Shown: positions 22,201 through 32,496 of the stretch, piece by piece | How the letters are laid out: each line of letters begins with the position of its first letter | How positions within the stretch are numbered: the stretch's first letter is position 1 | Assembly (NCBI GenBank): GCA_009829735.1 | Contig: CM020620.1 | Span: 9,254,545 to 9,318,544, forward strand | Length of the DNA stretch: 64,000 bases | From: Pyropia yezoensis | Lineage: Eukaryota; Rhodophyta; Bangiophyceae; Bangiales; Bangiaceae | Reading direction: 5' to 3' | Position numbers and translations under genes: made by a program | The notes under the pieces: model-generated | Told to the model about the DNA's origin: nothing | Seen by the model: the letters and a program-made list of their open reading frames with translations, nothing else | The model's database searches: none

Positions 22201-25200
22201 AGCAACTTGCTCCTTAACGAGGGCCCTTGAACGGGGTCCTCCCCTATACGGTTGTTGGCGTATAGGGGGTGCACCGGGTTTCAACTCGATCCGGTGTTGG
22301 GTAGCTCTCATGAGTCCCAATTGACCATCCCACAACTTGTGATATTGGTCCAAGAGGCGTTCAACTTGAATCCTCAACCTGGGTGGAACACCCTCCATGT
22401 TCACATGGGGCCGAGGAGAGGCGGCCGACTTGGCTTGATGCTTCTCCTTTCCGGACTTCGGGTCGCTACTTGCGCCCGCGTTGAGGGTGACCGCTACTAC
22501 CGGTCCCTCGTGTTGGTCGATATAGCCGAACTTGGCCCCCGACTTGAAGAACTTGGGCGACGAGCTCAGGTTCATCACCTGGATCCTCCACGGGACTCCG
22601 GCTTTGGAGTCCATTGTGCCAAGGGCAACATGCACTTGGTGCTTGCGAGCAAGACGGGGTTTAGGGTGCACCAACCCGATCCCCGCATAATCAGTTACAA
22701 CATCCACGTGCGCCACCGAGTTGGGGGGCAACGTGACTTTACGGGCTAAACGCAGGGTAGCAGTAAACCCTTCCCTCACAGAACAAACAGGCTTCGACTG
22801 TGAGACTGTCACAGAAGCCACGGACTTTCCCTTACCAAGGATGGGGATAGTCTCCCCACTCATCAACTTGACCCAGTACTCAGGGCCACAAATCAAAGGC
22901 ACTTGTGTTACGACATAAGGGGTACCCAGAAGCAGGGGTACCGATATATTCTCAACTACACCATAGGTCACGTCGACCTCATGGGTCCCCAACCGAGTTG
23001 GTAGGGTCCACGGCACCAACGATGGGAAGTACCCCACCATTGATATCAATCAGGTGGTCAGCTTTAGACTTCCAGCGTTGGAGCCTCATCTCCTTTGGTA
23101 ATAGCGACTTGCGTATCAAGGAGGCTCCTGACCCGGTATCAAGTACGATACGGGCACAACAGGCGCGGCCGGGGGCAAGTTGCACCCGTCCAGCCACCTG
23201 GAAGTTCTCACCCGTCAGCACCGCGATGACCCGACGTGGGTTTACGTTCTTGGGGAGTCCTACCCGAGGTGGGCGGACCCCCTTAGGTCGCCGCAGTATC
23301 CGACACGGTTGATTCGTCCTTTTGGCCCACTTGGCCGAGGCGACCGTTGTGAGCTTCGGACGACCAGCTCCAACGGTCATCGTTTCCCGCCGACTTGGCG
23401 TCCGAATCTGAGGGCGAAGGGGAAGACGACGAGTCCGAGGACGACGTGTCCGCCCCCTCCGCCGAGGGTGTGGCGACCGCCACTACCGGTCGAGACCCAC
23501 CCTCGCGGCGTGAACGTACTTCGTTCGTAGCCGACTTCTTACTCGCATTCCTAACAAGTTGTTGGATGCGTTTACTCAACTTGGGGCAATCATATGCCCA
23601 GTGTCCATCGGAGTTGCAGTTCCAACACCGATGGTCAGCTCCCGGAGGGGTCTTCCCAACTGGGGAAGACGAAGAGATACCTTGGGAAGTTCCCACGGCA
23701 GCTACCACCCTCTCCTTGCGGATTCGGCGCGCCTCTCTCAACTCTCTGGCCTGGCGCGCCTCCTCCCGTTCCTTGGCCAACTCGGCCTGACGCTCCTGGC
23801 GTTGTTCCTCCCGCAAACTTGCGGTAGGCCTCGCCTCTGCGGTAGGCGAACCTAGCCAACTCGGCCAGGGTCGCCCGGGCAGTGTTATGCTCCCGGGTCT
23901 CCATCCGGACTGACCAATGGAGTCCCTCCACAAACCGACTCTTCACCACAGCTTGTGGATGAAGAAACCCACAAAGATTGTTGAGCTTACGAACACGCTC
24001 CGCAAAGGACAACTCGTCCTCCGCCTCTTCCTGATGGGCTTGCGTGAACTCCTCGACTTGGGAAGCCAACGCCGCTTCATCAACCATGGCCCTCAACAAC
24101 CAGTTGACGAGCTCCAAATAGGACGTCACCTCCCCAGCGCCTCCACTTGAGGAGCTGGGCATGACGGACATAAGTTCTGTCCGCAGGTCTCCCTTCGTAA
24201 AACTCCTGTAGCATGTAAAAAGCCATGCCTTCACTTATGGCATGTGTCGTCACAGGCTTTGTGAAACGACGTAGGAACTCAAAGACACGGAGGGGGAGTT
24301 CCATCCCACTCCGCTTTGTGCCCAAAAGAGTGAAGTGTATTCTTTTTGGCACGGCCCATGGCTCGGGCCTGGTCAGGACCATACGCCACCGACTTGTTGT
24401 GGAGGGCGTAGGTCTCACAGTCAAAGATCCTCTGGTAGACCGGGTTGGCTACCTGGATCTTGGGCGGCACCTCACGTTGAGGGAACAGCCGCTGTGGCAC
24501 TGGGGTAAGTTCACCCTCAGTGCCTGTAGTCCGGCGCGGCGCGCTTGGTGTAGCCGCCGGTGTTGTCGGGGGGAACTCCCCATGAAGGGCGTACGCCCCA
24601 CCGAGTATGGTGTGGCTCCCTCGTTGGGAGTCACAGGGGTCGCCCCCTGTTCGGGGCGACCCGAGATAGGCGTCAGGGGGATCCCCCCTGCGCCTGCGGG
24701 CTCGAAAGCCCCAATCCGGTCTGGACATTAAGGCCATCTGGCAAACTCGCCACAATCTGATTCAGAATAGTATTCGTCATCGTGACAACCAGGTCCGGCA
24801 AAGTCTGCCGCAACACATTGGTCGCCTCCCGACGGACAGTTTCCGCGAGGAGTGGATTGACGACTCCAGTTGAGTCTCGGTCCGCCTCCGGGAGTCCACC
24901 TGAGGGGTAACCACGTTCCTCAGGGGTCTCAACCGGGGGCATGGGCGCAAGCCCATCGCCGACCAACGGAGGTCCGCCGTCCTCCGAAAGCCTAGTTGGC
25001 GACGGCTCCATGCCAAAGTTGGCTCCAACCCGAGTGGAACCCGCGGGGACAGTCCTCACCCCTTGGGACGTTCCCGTTGAGTATACCACGCGGTGGCCAG
25101 ACTTCGGCCCACCCACATCAGAAGTGTCACCCGAGTGAACTCCCGACTGAGTCGGGGTGGCCTGTTGCCCGCCCGCACTTCCAGTCCTGCTGGCTTGAGG

Positions 25201-25446
25201 GACCTCCAGTCCCTCTGCGACCCCAGGTAAACCCACCTGTGTCTCACCAGTATTCAAAGGCACTGAAGTTACGTGCGTCACCCGTGTACTCCCGGACGAC
25301 GGGGGGTCCGAGCTAGCCATGTTGGCTAACGATCCGTATGACACGGTCCAAGTCCCCGTTCCTCTGAGACAGAGGGCCCCCTACACCCGGGTGCACCCGG
25401 AGGTAAAGTTTACCCTCTGTCCCCTGCTGCTCCACCAAATGTGGCA

Positions 25447-25946
25447 NNNNNNNNNNNNNNNNNNNNNNNNNNNNNNNNNNNNNNNNNNNNNNNNNNNNNN
25501 NNNNNNNNNNNNNNNNNNNNNNNNNNNNNNNNNNNNNNNNNNNNNNNNNNNNNNNNNNNNNNNNNNNNNNNNNNNNNNNNNNNNNNNNNNNNNNNNNNNN
25601 NNNNNNNNNNNNNNNNNNNNNNNNNNNNNNNNNNNNNNNNNNNNNNNNNNNNNNNNNNNNNNNNNNNNNNNNNNNNNNNNNNNNNNNNNNNNNNNNNNNN
25701 NNNNNNNNNNNNNNNNNNNNNNNNNNNNNNNNNNNNNNNNNNNNNNNNNNNNNNNNNNNNNNNNNNNNNNNNNNNNNNNNNNNNNNNNNNNNNNNNNNNN
25801 NNNNNNNNNNNNNNNNNNNNNNNNNNNNNNNNNNNNNNNNNNNNNNNNNNNNNNNNNNNNNNNNNNNNNNNNNNNNNNNNNNNNNNNNNNNNNNNNNNNN
25901 NNNNNNNNNNNNNNNNNNNNNNNNNNNNNNNNNNNNNNNNNNNNNN
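25447..25946. other. Assembly gap of exactly 500 N
   Basis: 500 undetermined bases, a round number typical of a fixed-size scaffolding gap. Any reading frame drawn across it is meaningless. The sequence on its two sides overlaps, so the true gap length may be negative. Confidence 0.98.
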
Positions 25947-28900
25947 CGAGTGGGCGTGGCGGGCGGGACGACGACGACTAACGCCACCGGGGAAACGACG
26001 GTGAAGCAACAGCACTGTGACTTCGGTAACCGCCACGTCGCGTTGCCGCCGAGTGTGAGCTCTTTAAGAAGACCTCCCACCTCTGCTGTGTGGTCGGCTC
26101 CTGCCGCGCCCGCCCTCTGTGCAAGCCCGGCATCCGATGGTGGCCTCGCGACACAACCCATTGTCTCTCTGGTGGGAGCTGCGCTGGGATGTGCGGACGC
26201 ACTGGCAGAAGCGGCATACGCCCTCCCGATGCAGCGGGGGGTAGTGGGTGGGGGGGGGGAGAGCGCCTCGCACGCATTGGGAGCCACTCGGCGTCGGGGG
26301 GATCCGCGGAGTGCCCTCGTCGGACCCCGGGCTGCCCCTCGCGCCAGGGAGGCCGCGCCAGCCACAAGCGGTGGCCGCCGGCGTGGCCGCCGGCTGGTTG
26401 CGCCGCGTAGACGCTGTCGGCAGGAGGCGCTCCTTCCCTCTCCCCTCCCACCCCCCCAGTCGCACGCCCCGGCGGGCCACAGCCTGTGATGGCAAATATC
26501 CCGAGACCGCACGGGTCCTGGCTGCAGCCAAGTGTGCGGTCCCTCCCCCTCCCCCCCTGCCCCCCTTCACGCTGTCGTCCCGGCCTTTTATCCGCCGGCC
26601 CGCTTTGTTTGGGGGACACCACGCCAGCGGTCACTGGAGCGGACACTGGACGGCACCGCTGGCGGGAGTGTGGTAGGGAGCGCGCGGTGGACGGGGGGCG
26701 GAGGGGTGAGAGGAGGAGCGACAGAGTCTAGAGGGTCACTGGCGAAAGACGACCCAGCAGCCCCGCTCGCCACTGAATGGGTCGGCCGCCGTGGCGGCTC
26801 CCACACCCACTGTGCCGCGACCGCGTCGACGACGCGCCCGTTACAGACACGCGCGGACCGGCGTGCGGTGGCCGCCCCCCACCGTCGGGGCTGTCGGACG
26901 CACGAGCGACGCGGAGGGGGGCACAAGGGTCTCGCGGCCCGTGGGCGGTGCGGATTGGGCGGCACCGCCGACGCCGCCGACACCCCCCCCGCGCGCCCCA
27001 CACTCCAGGGCACCCACAACCTGCCCCCAGCCGCTCCCGTCCTGAACGCCGGCACACCGGCGTAACGGAGCGCCTATATACGTAGGCGGCCAGCCGCGGC
27101 GCAAGGAGCTGACCACAGTCGGGCTGCCGGCCGCCGGCTCGTCAGCGGTCCCATTGGGGGGGGCGCGTAGGGAGCTCGGCTGCCTTCGGGCGTGCCGCCA
27201 GCCGGTACGTCAACCGCCTCCAGGTGGGGGGCGAGCGGGCTAGGCGGCGAGGAGTGGCCGACCAGACGCGAAGGTTCCGGTTGCGCGGCATCCGAGCAAG
27301 AAGAACCAAAGAATATTAGTAAAAAAAGGTGGCCTCAGCTGTTGTGAGGTCCGCTCCCGCCCAATAGGCCCTTCGAGCTGACGCGCACATAAGTACTGTG
27401 AAACGGATGCGGAACAACACCAGAGGACGGCGTGCACTCGGGCCAAAGCGCGCGTCAAATCCGGACCGTCCGAACCCCAGCTGCAGGTCGTGCTGCCCAC
27501 GCTCGCGCGACGGCGATAAAGCATTCGCGCGAGCCCAGCCGCTGGAGGCGTGCCGGATACATACGCTGGAAGGGTGGCCGGCGTCAGCGCCGCCCGGATC
27601 ATTTTTCGGCTGTTTTGCATCGGTGCGAGCCACGCGGCAGCGCGACGGTCGACCCACAGGACTGGTCACTCTGGCTTCGCCACTCGAGGGGCGCAGGCGA
27701 CGCGCGTCCAAGCGGGGTCGCGATTTGGATCAGCCGGGCCCGCGGGCCCGTCCAACGTGGCAGCCTGCGCGCCACGACCGTGCCGCGGGTGAGGACCTGG
27801 CGGGCGAAGAGAGGGGAGGACCAACCAGGCGCGCACTCGTCGGGTCGCCACCGACGGTCGGTACTTGGCCCCCACTGCCGCCGACACTCGTTGCTCCCGC
27901 CATCAACGGCCTCGGCAGGTAGAGAAAACACCCATGGGCGAAGGGCCACTGCTGAGGGGGCCTCCGCGGCTGTGTCCCACGGCAAGCTTTGCCAAGGAGG
28001 GAGGGAAGGCTGAGGTTTTTGTCAGGGGCTCCCAGCCAGCGAGGCCATCCGAAGAGTGGGGTCTGGAACGCCGTCCAGGAGCTCTGCCAGTTCAACGTAG
28101 TCCTCTGGAGCGCTGGTCATCCTGGGTAGTGTCTTCGGCCAAATCCAGATGATGCCCTTTGCTTGGGTGCTGCCCCAGTCCTTCTGCCCGAGAGGCCGCT
28201 CTTGAGGAGGTGTGACCCTGATGAGGTTCGCTTGTCAGGTGTCATTGAGCACAGCGACCGCTCGGCCGAAGGCCTGCGGCCAAGACGGACGTGTGCTCGT
28301 ATTTACCGAGACAAGGCTGGAAGCTGCCGGTACAGTACAGTACGTACTCGATTATGTCCGGCTCTGTTATATCCGGGTCCGGATATAACCGGATATAACC
28401 GAGCCGCACATCGCACCAGGGAGCTCGACAGCGTTGTACCGCCAGAACCAAAATTTCTGCTTGGTAAGCAATGGATGGACAAATTCCGGAGGTTTGATTG
28501 TCGCTTTCAATTCCAGGTCCATGTGGTGAAGACGTGGGCACGAGCCGCCGTCGTGTCGCTGACGACATGCACCTGCCATCCCCACACCGCCTAGCTGAAT
28601 ACTATCCCCCGTTGCGCTTCACGCTCCCCCCACCTCTACGATTGCAAATACACCGTCCCGCTTCACTCTCGACTATTCGCGCTTTTGCTTCCCGTCGATC
28701 TCGGTACGCTTCGCTCTCGGCCACGGCTGATATTTGATTCTCCGGCATCCCCAAGCTTCTCCTCCCCACCCCACCGCTATTGCTTCCGGTCCCGTCGGCC
28801 GGACCCAGCATCTCGAGACTGGCGCCGGATCAAAGTGCCAACCGTCGTCCGGATGGCATCGGTGTCTGCGGCTGGCGATGATGGCGCAACCACGGTGTCG

Positions 28901-29631
28901 CCCGCACCTGCCGATTTGACGCTTCCTCGACCAAATCGACGCGGGCCCAGCCGTCGCCGCCGCGGGAACGGCGCCATCACTCCTGCCTGCGGAGGGGGGT
29001 GCGGCCGACGCGAGTGTCCGCTCGCGAGGCGCTGCGGCGGTCGGGGTGGGGGGGGGGCGGGAGGGGGGGCGGCCCCCGGCTCACGACCCTCTGCCGGCGG
29101 CAGTATCCGGCCGGACTGCCAGTTTCTCACATCTGCACTCCCCCCTCCACCATGAGGAGGGACCCTCTTCTGCTATCTTCCAGTATCTCGAGTGTGGTCG
29201 ATGCGGCTGCCGCAGCAGCTGAGGGGTCGATCGACCACATCTATCCTGGGGCACCACCTGAGGCCCGTTCGCAGACCGCGTTCGCAGGAGGCGCACCCCG
29301 CAAATCGACGTTCCTATTGGCTGGCGGCTCGCGGCGGGGCCCCGCGGTGCGGCGCAGCACCTCAACATACGCGGCGATGCCGCGTACGTTGACGGGCTGC
29401 GCCGCGCTGCGTCGCATGAGAGTTGGAGCGAGTGAGCAATATTTGTCCTGTTGAAATTCTTGCAGCGTCACTCAATAGCTCTCGATCAGTTGTCATTTTT
29501 TTTTTTCTTCGAATCGCGCGACGTTGCGGTCAGCTATTTCCAGTCCAACAAGCACTCAGCGCCTCCTGCCAAGAGCCTCATCCGCTCCTTCGCCTGTGCC
29601 CAGCCACATCCTTCCATCTTCTGACCACCAT
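25947..29631. other. Gene-poor flank, second copy
   Basis: Same content as 12843-16530: no supported gene, the foldback at 28359-28406, and a pyrimidine-rich run just left of the LTR. Read towards the element it ends in CTGACCACCAT. If the LTR element is removed, this joins the SAP-like ORF to the right as a well-placed start codon. Confidence 0.5.
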
Positions 29632-30100
29632 TGTGGCAAAAACCACTCGCACACACGGCACCCAAGTTGGGGCGGTGTGCAAGGGCTGCCTCCCGTGTCG
29701 GGGGAACCGGAAGAAGTGCAAGTCGCACACACTCTGTCCCTGTTGTGGGGCAAACCCCCCACCAACAAACAAGAAGATGGTGTGTGGTCCAACAGTTTCT
29801 TGGTCGGGACGGGGACGCAGGGCCAAGCCCCGCTGTCCCTCCCCTTATCCCCCCAGGGTCCACTCAGAATCTCGCCACTCAGAATCTCCCACCCCAGCAC
29901 CTGCCCACCGGGCCACACGAAAATTCAAGACGATAAAGGCAGAAAACCCTCAAATCCAAGTTGGATTTACTACTAAGCTAACTATCCCAAACTTAGGGAA
30001 TATGGACCCAAATGCAGGGGGAGGAACGGATCAGGCTAGTGGCCTGCCGCCCCTTGCATGGCACGTGTTGCCCCCCTACCTGGGGGTCAATACTGCCACA
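29632..30100 (-). repeat. Family 1 3' LTR (469 bp)
   Basis: TGTGGCA...TGCCACA ends. Read on the plus strand, the LTR is open from its second base to the end and encodes a Cys cluster (see findings). It contains two palindromes of the CAA(C/G)TTG type, CCCAAGTTGGG and AAATCCAAGTTGGATTT. Confidence 0.92.
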
Positions 30101-30113
30101 CTCCCCTCTCCTC
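30101..30113 (-). other. Polypurine tract of family 1
   Basis: On the element strand GAGGAGAGGGGAG directly abuts the 3' LTR. This is the expected place and composition of the plus-strand DNA primer of LTR retroelements. Confidence 0.75.
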
Positions 30114-30420
30114 AGTTCCGACCGACCCGGTCGGCCCTGTGAGGGGGTGCGTAAGCGCACGTCTCGGCGTTGGGGGGACGCGACTTACTGTCCCCCCCTT
30201 GAGTACGTCACGCGGATGTGGAGGCGGTCACGTTGACCGCCCCTCTCCTCAAGCTTGCCCACTCGGCAGCTTGCTCTCCTCGGTTCACACCTCACCACCA
30301 CCACCACTTCTCCTTCACCTTACACGGGGCCGCCCCACGCTGGGGAGGCCACCCGTTTACCCACGATCCGAGTCCCCCTCAACTCGAGGCGGGTCTCGTG
30401 CCGCGATAGCCAGAGCGTCT

Positions 30421-30439
30421 CTCCCCAACTTGGGGAGAG
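30421..30439 (+). promoter_or_regulatory. Palindrome just before the antisense ORF start
   Basis: Arms CTCTCCCCAA and TTGGGGAGAG surround a central C (21 bp at 17318-17338 in the first copy, same place here). It ends 2 bases before the ATG of the antisense ORF. As RNA it would form a stable stem at the start codon; as DNA it could bind a dimeric protein. Confidence 0.5.
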
Positions 30440-30441
30440 CC

Positions 30442-32385
30442 ATGGCGACTCCGGGAGTGGAGACGGACTCTCTCGATGAGCGTATGGAGGACACCTCCTA
30501 CGGTGCAGCGCCTGCCGGGACTTCCGGCGGGGGCTCCGCGATCGCTCCGGGGGATGGGACTCCCGCGTCACCCGGCTTTGGGTTGACGGCGGGATCTCCC
30601 CCGGAGGCGGGACAAGTTGTCCCGCGTGAGGCCTTGGGGCGGTGGTTTTACCCCGCTTGGCGTCTATATGAGGAGGGGTTGACTGTTCTTCGCTGTGGCC
30701 GACTTGGCGCAGCGATGGGTCGGGTATGGGACCGCCTACGGGAGAAGTATTCCCGTAGGGTCGGGTTCCCTGCCGGCTTCAGGACGGACCAGTTTGCCTT
30801 CCTGGACGACCAGGAGGTCGAGGACGTACAGCGGGCCAAGGCCATGGTGGACCGCGGGGGAACTATCCCGGGTCCCGGCGATTTGCCGACCTTTACTTGG
30901 GACGCGGTGGCAACTCGCCCCCCGTACCTTCACGAGGCCGATCCGCACACTCATCACTTTGATGTGCGGATGGAGAAGGACTTCCGGCGAGGTCCCTACT
31001 TGGTGACCTCGGCTCAACTTGAGTTTCCTCAGCAGTCTGCTGCCAGTAAGGAGCAGTACTATCCGAAGAAGCCCGAGTGGTGGCCTCAAGTTGAGGTCCT
31101 CTACGGGTTCCCGGCGTTGCTGCCTCGGTTGCTGGAACACTTCGGCTCCGTCATGTTGACGGCTGGCCCTGATCACCTGGTGTGGGCCATGTTGGCCACC
31201 CAGTGGCTCCTTGAGGTCATGTCGACCTGGGTCTCTTGTGTTCAGCGGCGGGGGATGCTCTGGCATCTCCCCCTCCGGCTTATCCAAGGTTTGGAACAGC
31301 TCACCCCTCAGCTAGTTGCTGAGGGGTGCTCATCAGGACAACTCACTCTACTTGAGGAGATGCTCCGCCTCCACAAGTTTATCGAGTGGGAGAGCATTGA
31401 GCACAAGTTGCGCCGCCCCACTCGTGGGCCCAAGGACGATGGCGCACTTCGCCAGTTCGTATGGGTCGCTCGTGAACTTCACGACGGCCGTGTGGTCCTA
31501 CGAGAGGGGTTGGGCATCGGGGACTACCCGTATGCCCCGGGGGTGGATCGCCACACTGCGCCACCCCCGGACAAGCCCATAGTTATGGCCGTGCCCTCAT
31601 ACGATGACCACATGACTCAACCTACTGCGGGGGCCCCAAGTCGGGGTCGCAGTTACACCCGGGTCCCGCCACCTCGGCGGGTCCCTCCGCTTCCTCCTGT
31701 CCCCTTCCAACCGCACGGGGACATCCCGATTAGCGTGGCCATTGAGTCGACCACCCCGGTGTCCCCCAACTTGGGGGCCACCCTCTTGACGGTATACCCC
31801 AAGTTGGTGTTACCGCCCACGCCTCTAACCTCAGAGATGATGATCACCACGCTGGTGCGCACCATTTCCTGGTTGGCCGCGTCGACCGCAACCCTCCAAA
31901 CTTCCGAGACTCCTCAACTTGAGGAGCGCGTTCGTACTGCAGTGGCGACCGCGAGTTGCGAGTCGGTGGCGGAGTTTATGACGGCCGAGTTGGCTCGCAT
32001 TGGGGCTATTATGCCCCAGCCAGCCCCACTTGGGCGTGGCAAGCGTCGTGCGAGCCGGGCATACTCGCCTCCTCGCCGTCGTCGCCGTCACTCGCGGCGC
32101 TCTCCCTCCGTATCCGAAGACGAGTTGTCTTACTCCGTCTCGGAGTCCTCGACTCCGTCTGAGTCGGAGTCGGTCCGGCGTCTGCGTCGCAAACTTGCGC
32201 GCAAGACCAAGCAGAAGAGTAGCCACGGTCGGCGCCACTTGCGCGACCGTGAGGGGCGCGACGGTTCCGACTTGGAGCCGCCGCCCCCTCCAACGAGTGG
32301 AGACCGTTATCGGCGTGGGTCTCGCCGCTCGCCTCTGCGTGAGGGCGAGGGCCGTGGAGTTGGAGAGTCTAGCATGCATGCCTAG
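30442..32385 (+). CDS. Antisense ORF protein of family 1 gypsy element, novel
   Basis: 647 codons on the strand opposite gag-pol, between the 3' LTR and the pol stop. Residues 1-60 are Gly/Pro-rich (MATPGVETDSLDERMEDTSYG). Residues 60-330 are well mixed and Trp/Tyr/Leu-rich, as in a folded domain. They include LVTSAQLEF, then YPKKPEWWPQVEVLYGF near residue 209, and a long amphipathic Leu-rich helix region with MLWHLPLRLI. Residues 370-430 are Pro-rich. The C terminus (about 535-630) is rich in Arg-Ser and acidic-Ser pairs (RRRRRHSRRSPSVSEDE), like SR proteins or nucleic-acid binders. The core is shared with the antisense ORFs at 41424-43199 and 56150-58267. No signal peptide or membrane segment is visible. 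I do not recognise the family. Confidence 0.8.
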   Translation: MATPGVETDSLDERMEDTSYGAAPAGTSGGGSAIAPGDGTPASPGFGLTAGSPPEAGQVVPREALGRWFYPAWRLYEEGLTVLRCGRLGAAMGRVWDRLREKYSRRVGFPAGFRTDQFAFLDDQEVEDVQRAKAMVDRGGTIPGPGDLPTFTWDAVATRPPYLHEADPHTHHFDVRMEKDFRRGPYLVTSAQLEFPQQSAASKEQYYPKKPEWWPQVEVLYGFPALLPRLLEHFGSVMLTAGPDHLVWAMLATQWLLEVMSTWVSCVQRRGMLWHLPLRLIQGLEQLTPQLVAEGCSSGQLTLLEEMLRLHKFIEWESIEHKLRRPTRGPKDDGALRQFVWVARELHDGRVVLREGLGIGDYPYAPGVDRHTAPPPDKPIVMAVPSYDDHMTQPTAGAPSRGRSYTRVPPPRRVPPLPPVPFQPHGDIPISVAIESTTPVSPNLGATLLTVYPKLVLPPTPLTSEMMITTLVRTISWLAASTATLQTSETPQLEERVRTAVATASCESVAEFMTAELARIGAIMPQPAPLGRGKRRASRAYSPPRRRRRHSRRSPSVSEDELSYSVSESSTPSESESVRRLRRKLARKTKQKSSHGRRHLRDREGRDGSDLEPPPPPTSGDRYRRGSRRSPLREGEGRGVGESSMHA

Positions 32386-32496
32386 TTGGCAGCTGCCCTT
32401 GTTGTGAGAGTGTGAGGGTTAGGGCTGTAGTTAAAAGCCACTCTGCGTACCACTTCGACTTGAAGCACTCTCTTGGCACTGTTGCTCGGCCTTCCC

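Larger units (their letters stand above)
12843..25446. repeat. First copy of a 12.6-kb block repeated across the gap
   Basis: The 12,604 bases up to the N gap match 25947-38549 (12,603 bases) almost base for base. In the non-element part the differences are mostly single-base length changes in homopolymers. Examples near 13505, 13697, 13880 and 14615 are one G or C more or less than in the other copy. The block ends exactly at the gap and its partner begins exactly after it. That is the pattern of two overlapping contig ends laid side by side. Confidence 0.9.
16531..25446 (-). mobile_element. Ty3/gypsy family 1 element, first copy, cut by gap
   Basis: An LTR retroelement read on the minus strand. 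Its parts in element order are: the first 7 bases of the 5' LTR (25440-25446, then the gap), a primer-binding site, a gag region (about 23380-25320), a pol region (about 19396-23380; protease, reverse transcriptase, RNase H, integrase, chromodomain), an antisense ORF on the plus strand (17341-19284), and the 3' LTR (16531-16999). In this copy gag and the start of pol are broken in about five places, whereas the antisense ORF is open and identical to the second copy. It is probably the same genomic element as 29632-39011, seen twice through an assembly overlap. Confidence 0.9.

Noticed and set aside
25410-26036. Reading frames crossing the gap
   Set aside because: They consist mostly of undetermined residues. 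The protein ends on each side belong to different sequences.
30442-32385. Antisense ORF as an envelope gene
   Set aside because: Its place before the 3' LTR fits env, but it lies on the opposite strand and shows no signal peptide, fusion peptide or membrane anchor. The same holds for the other two families.
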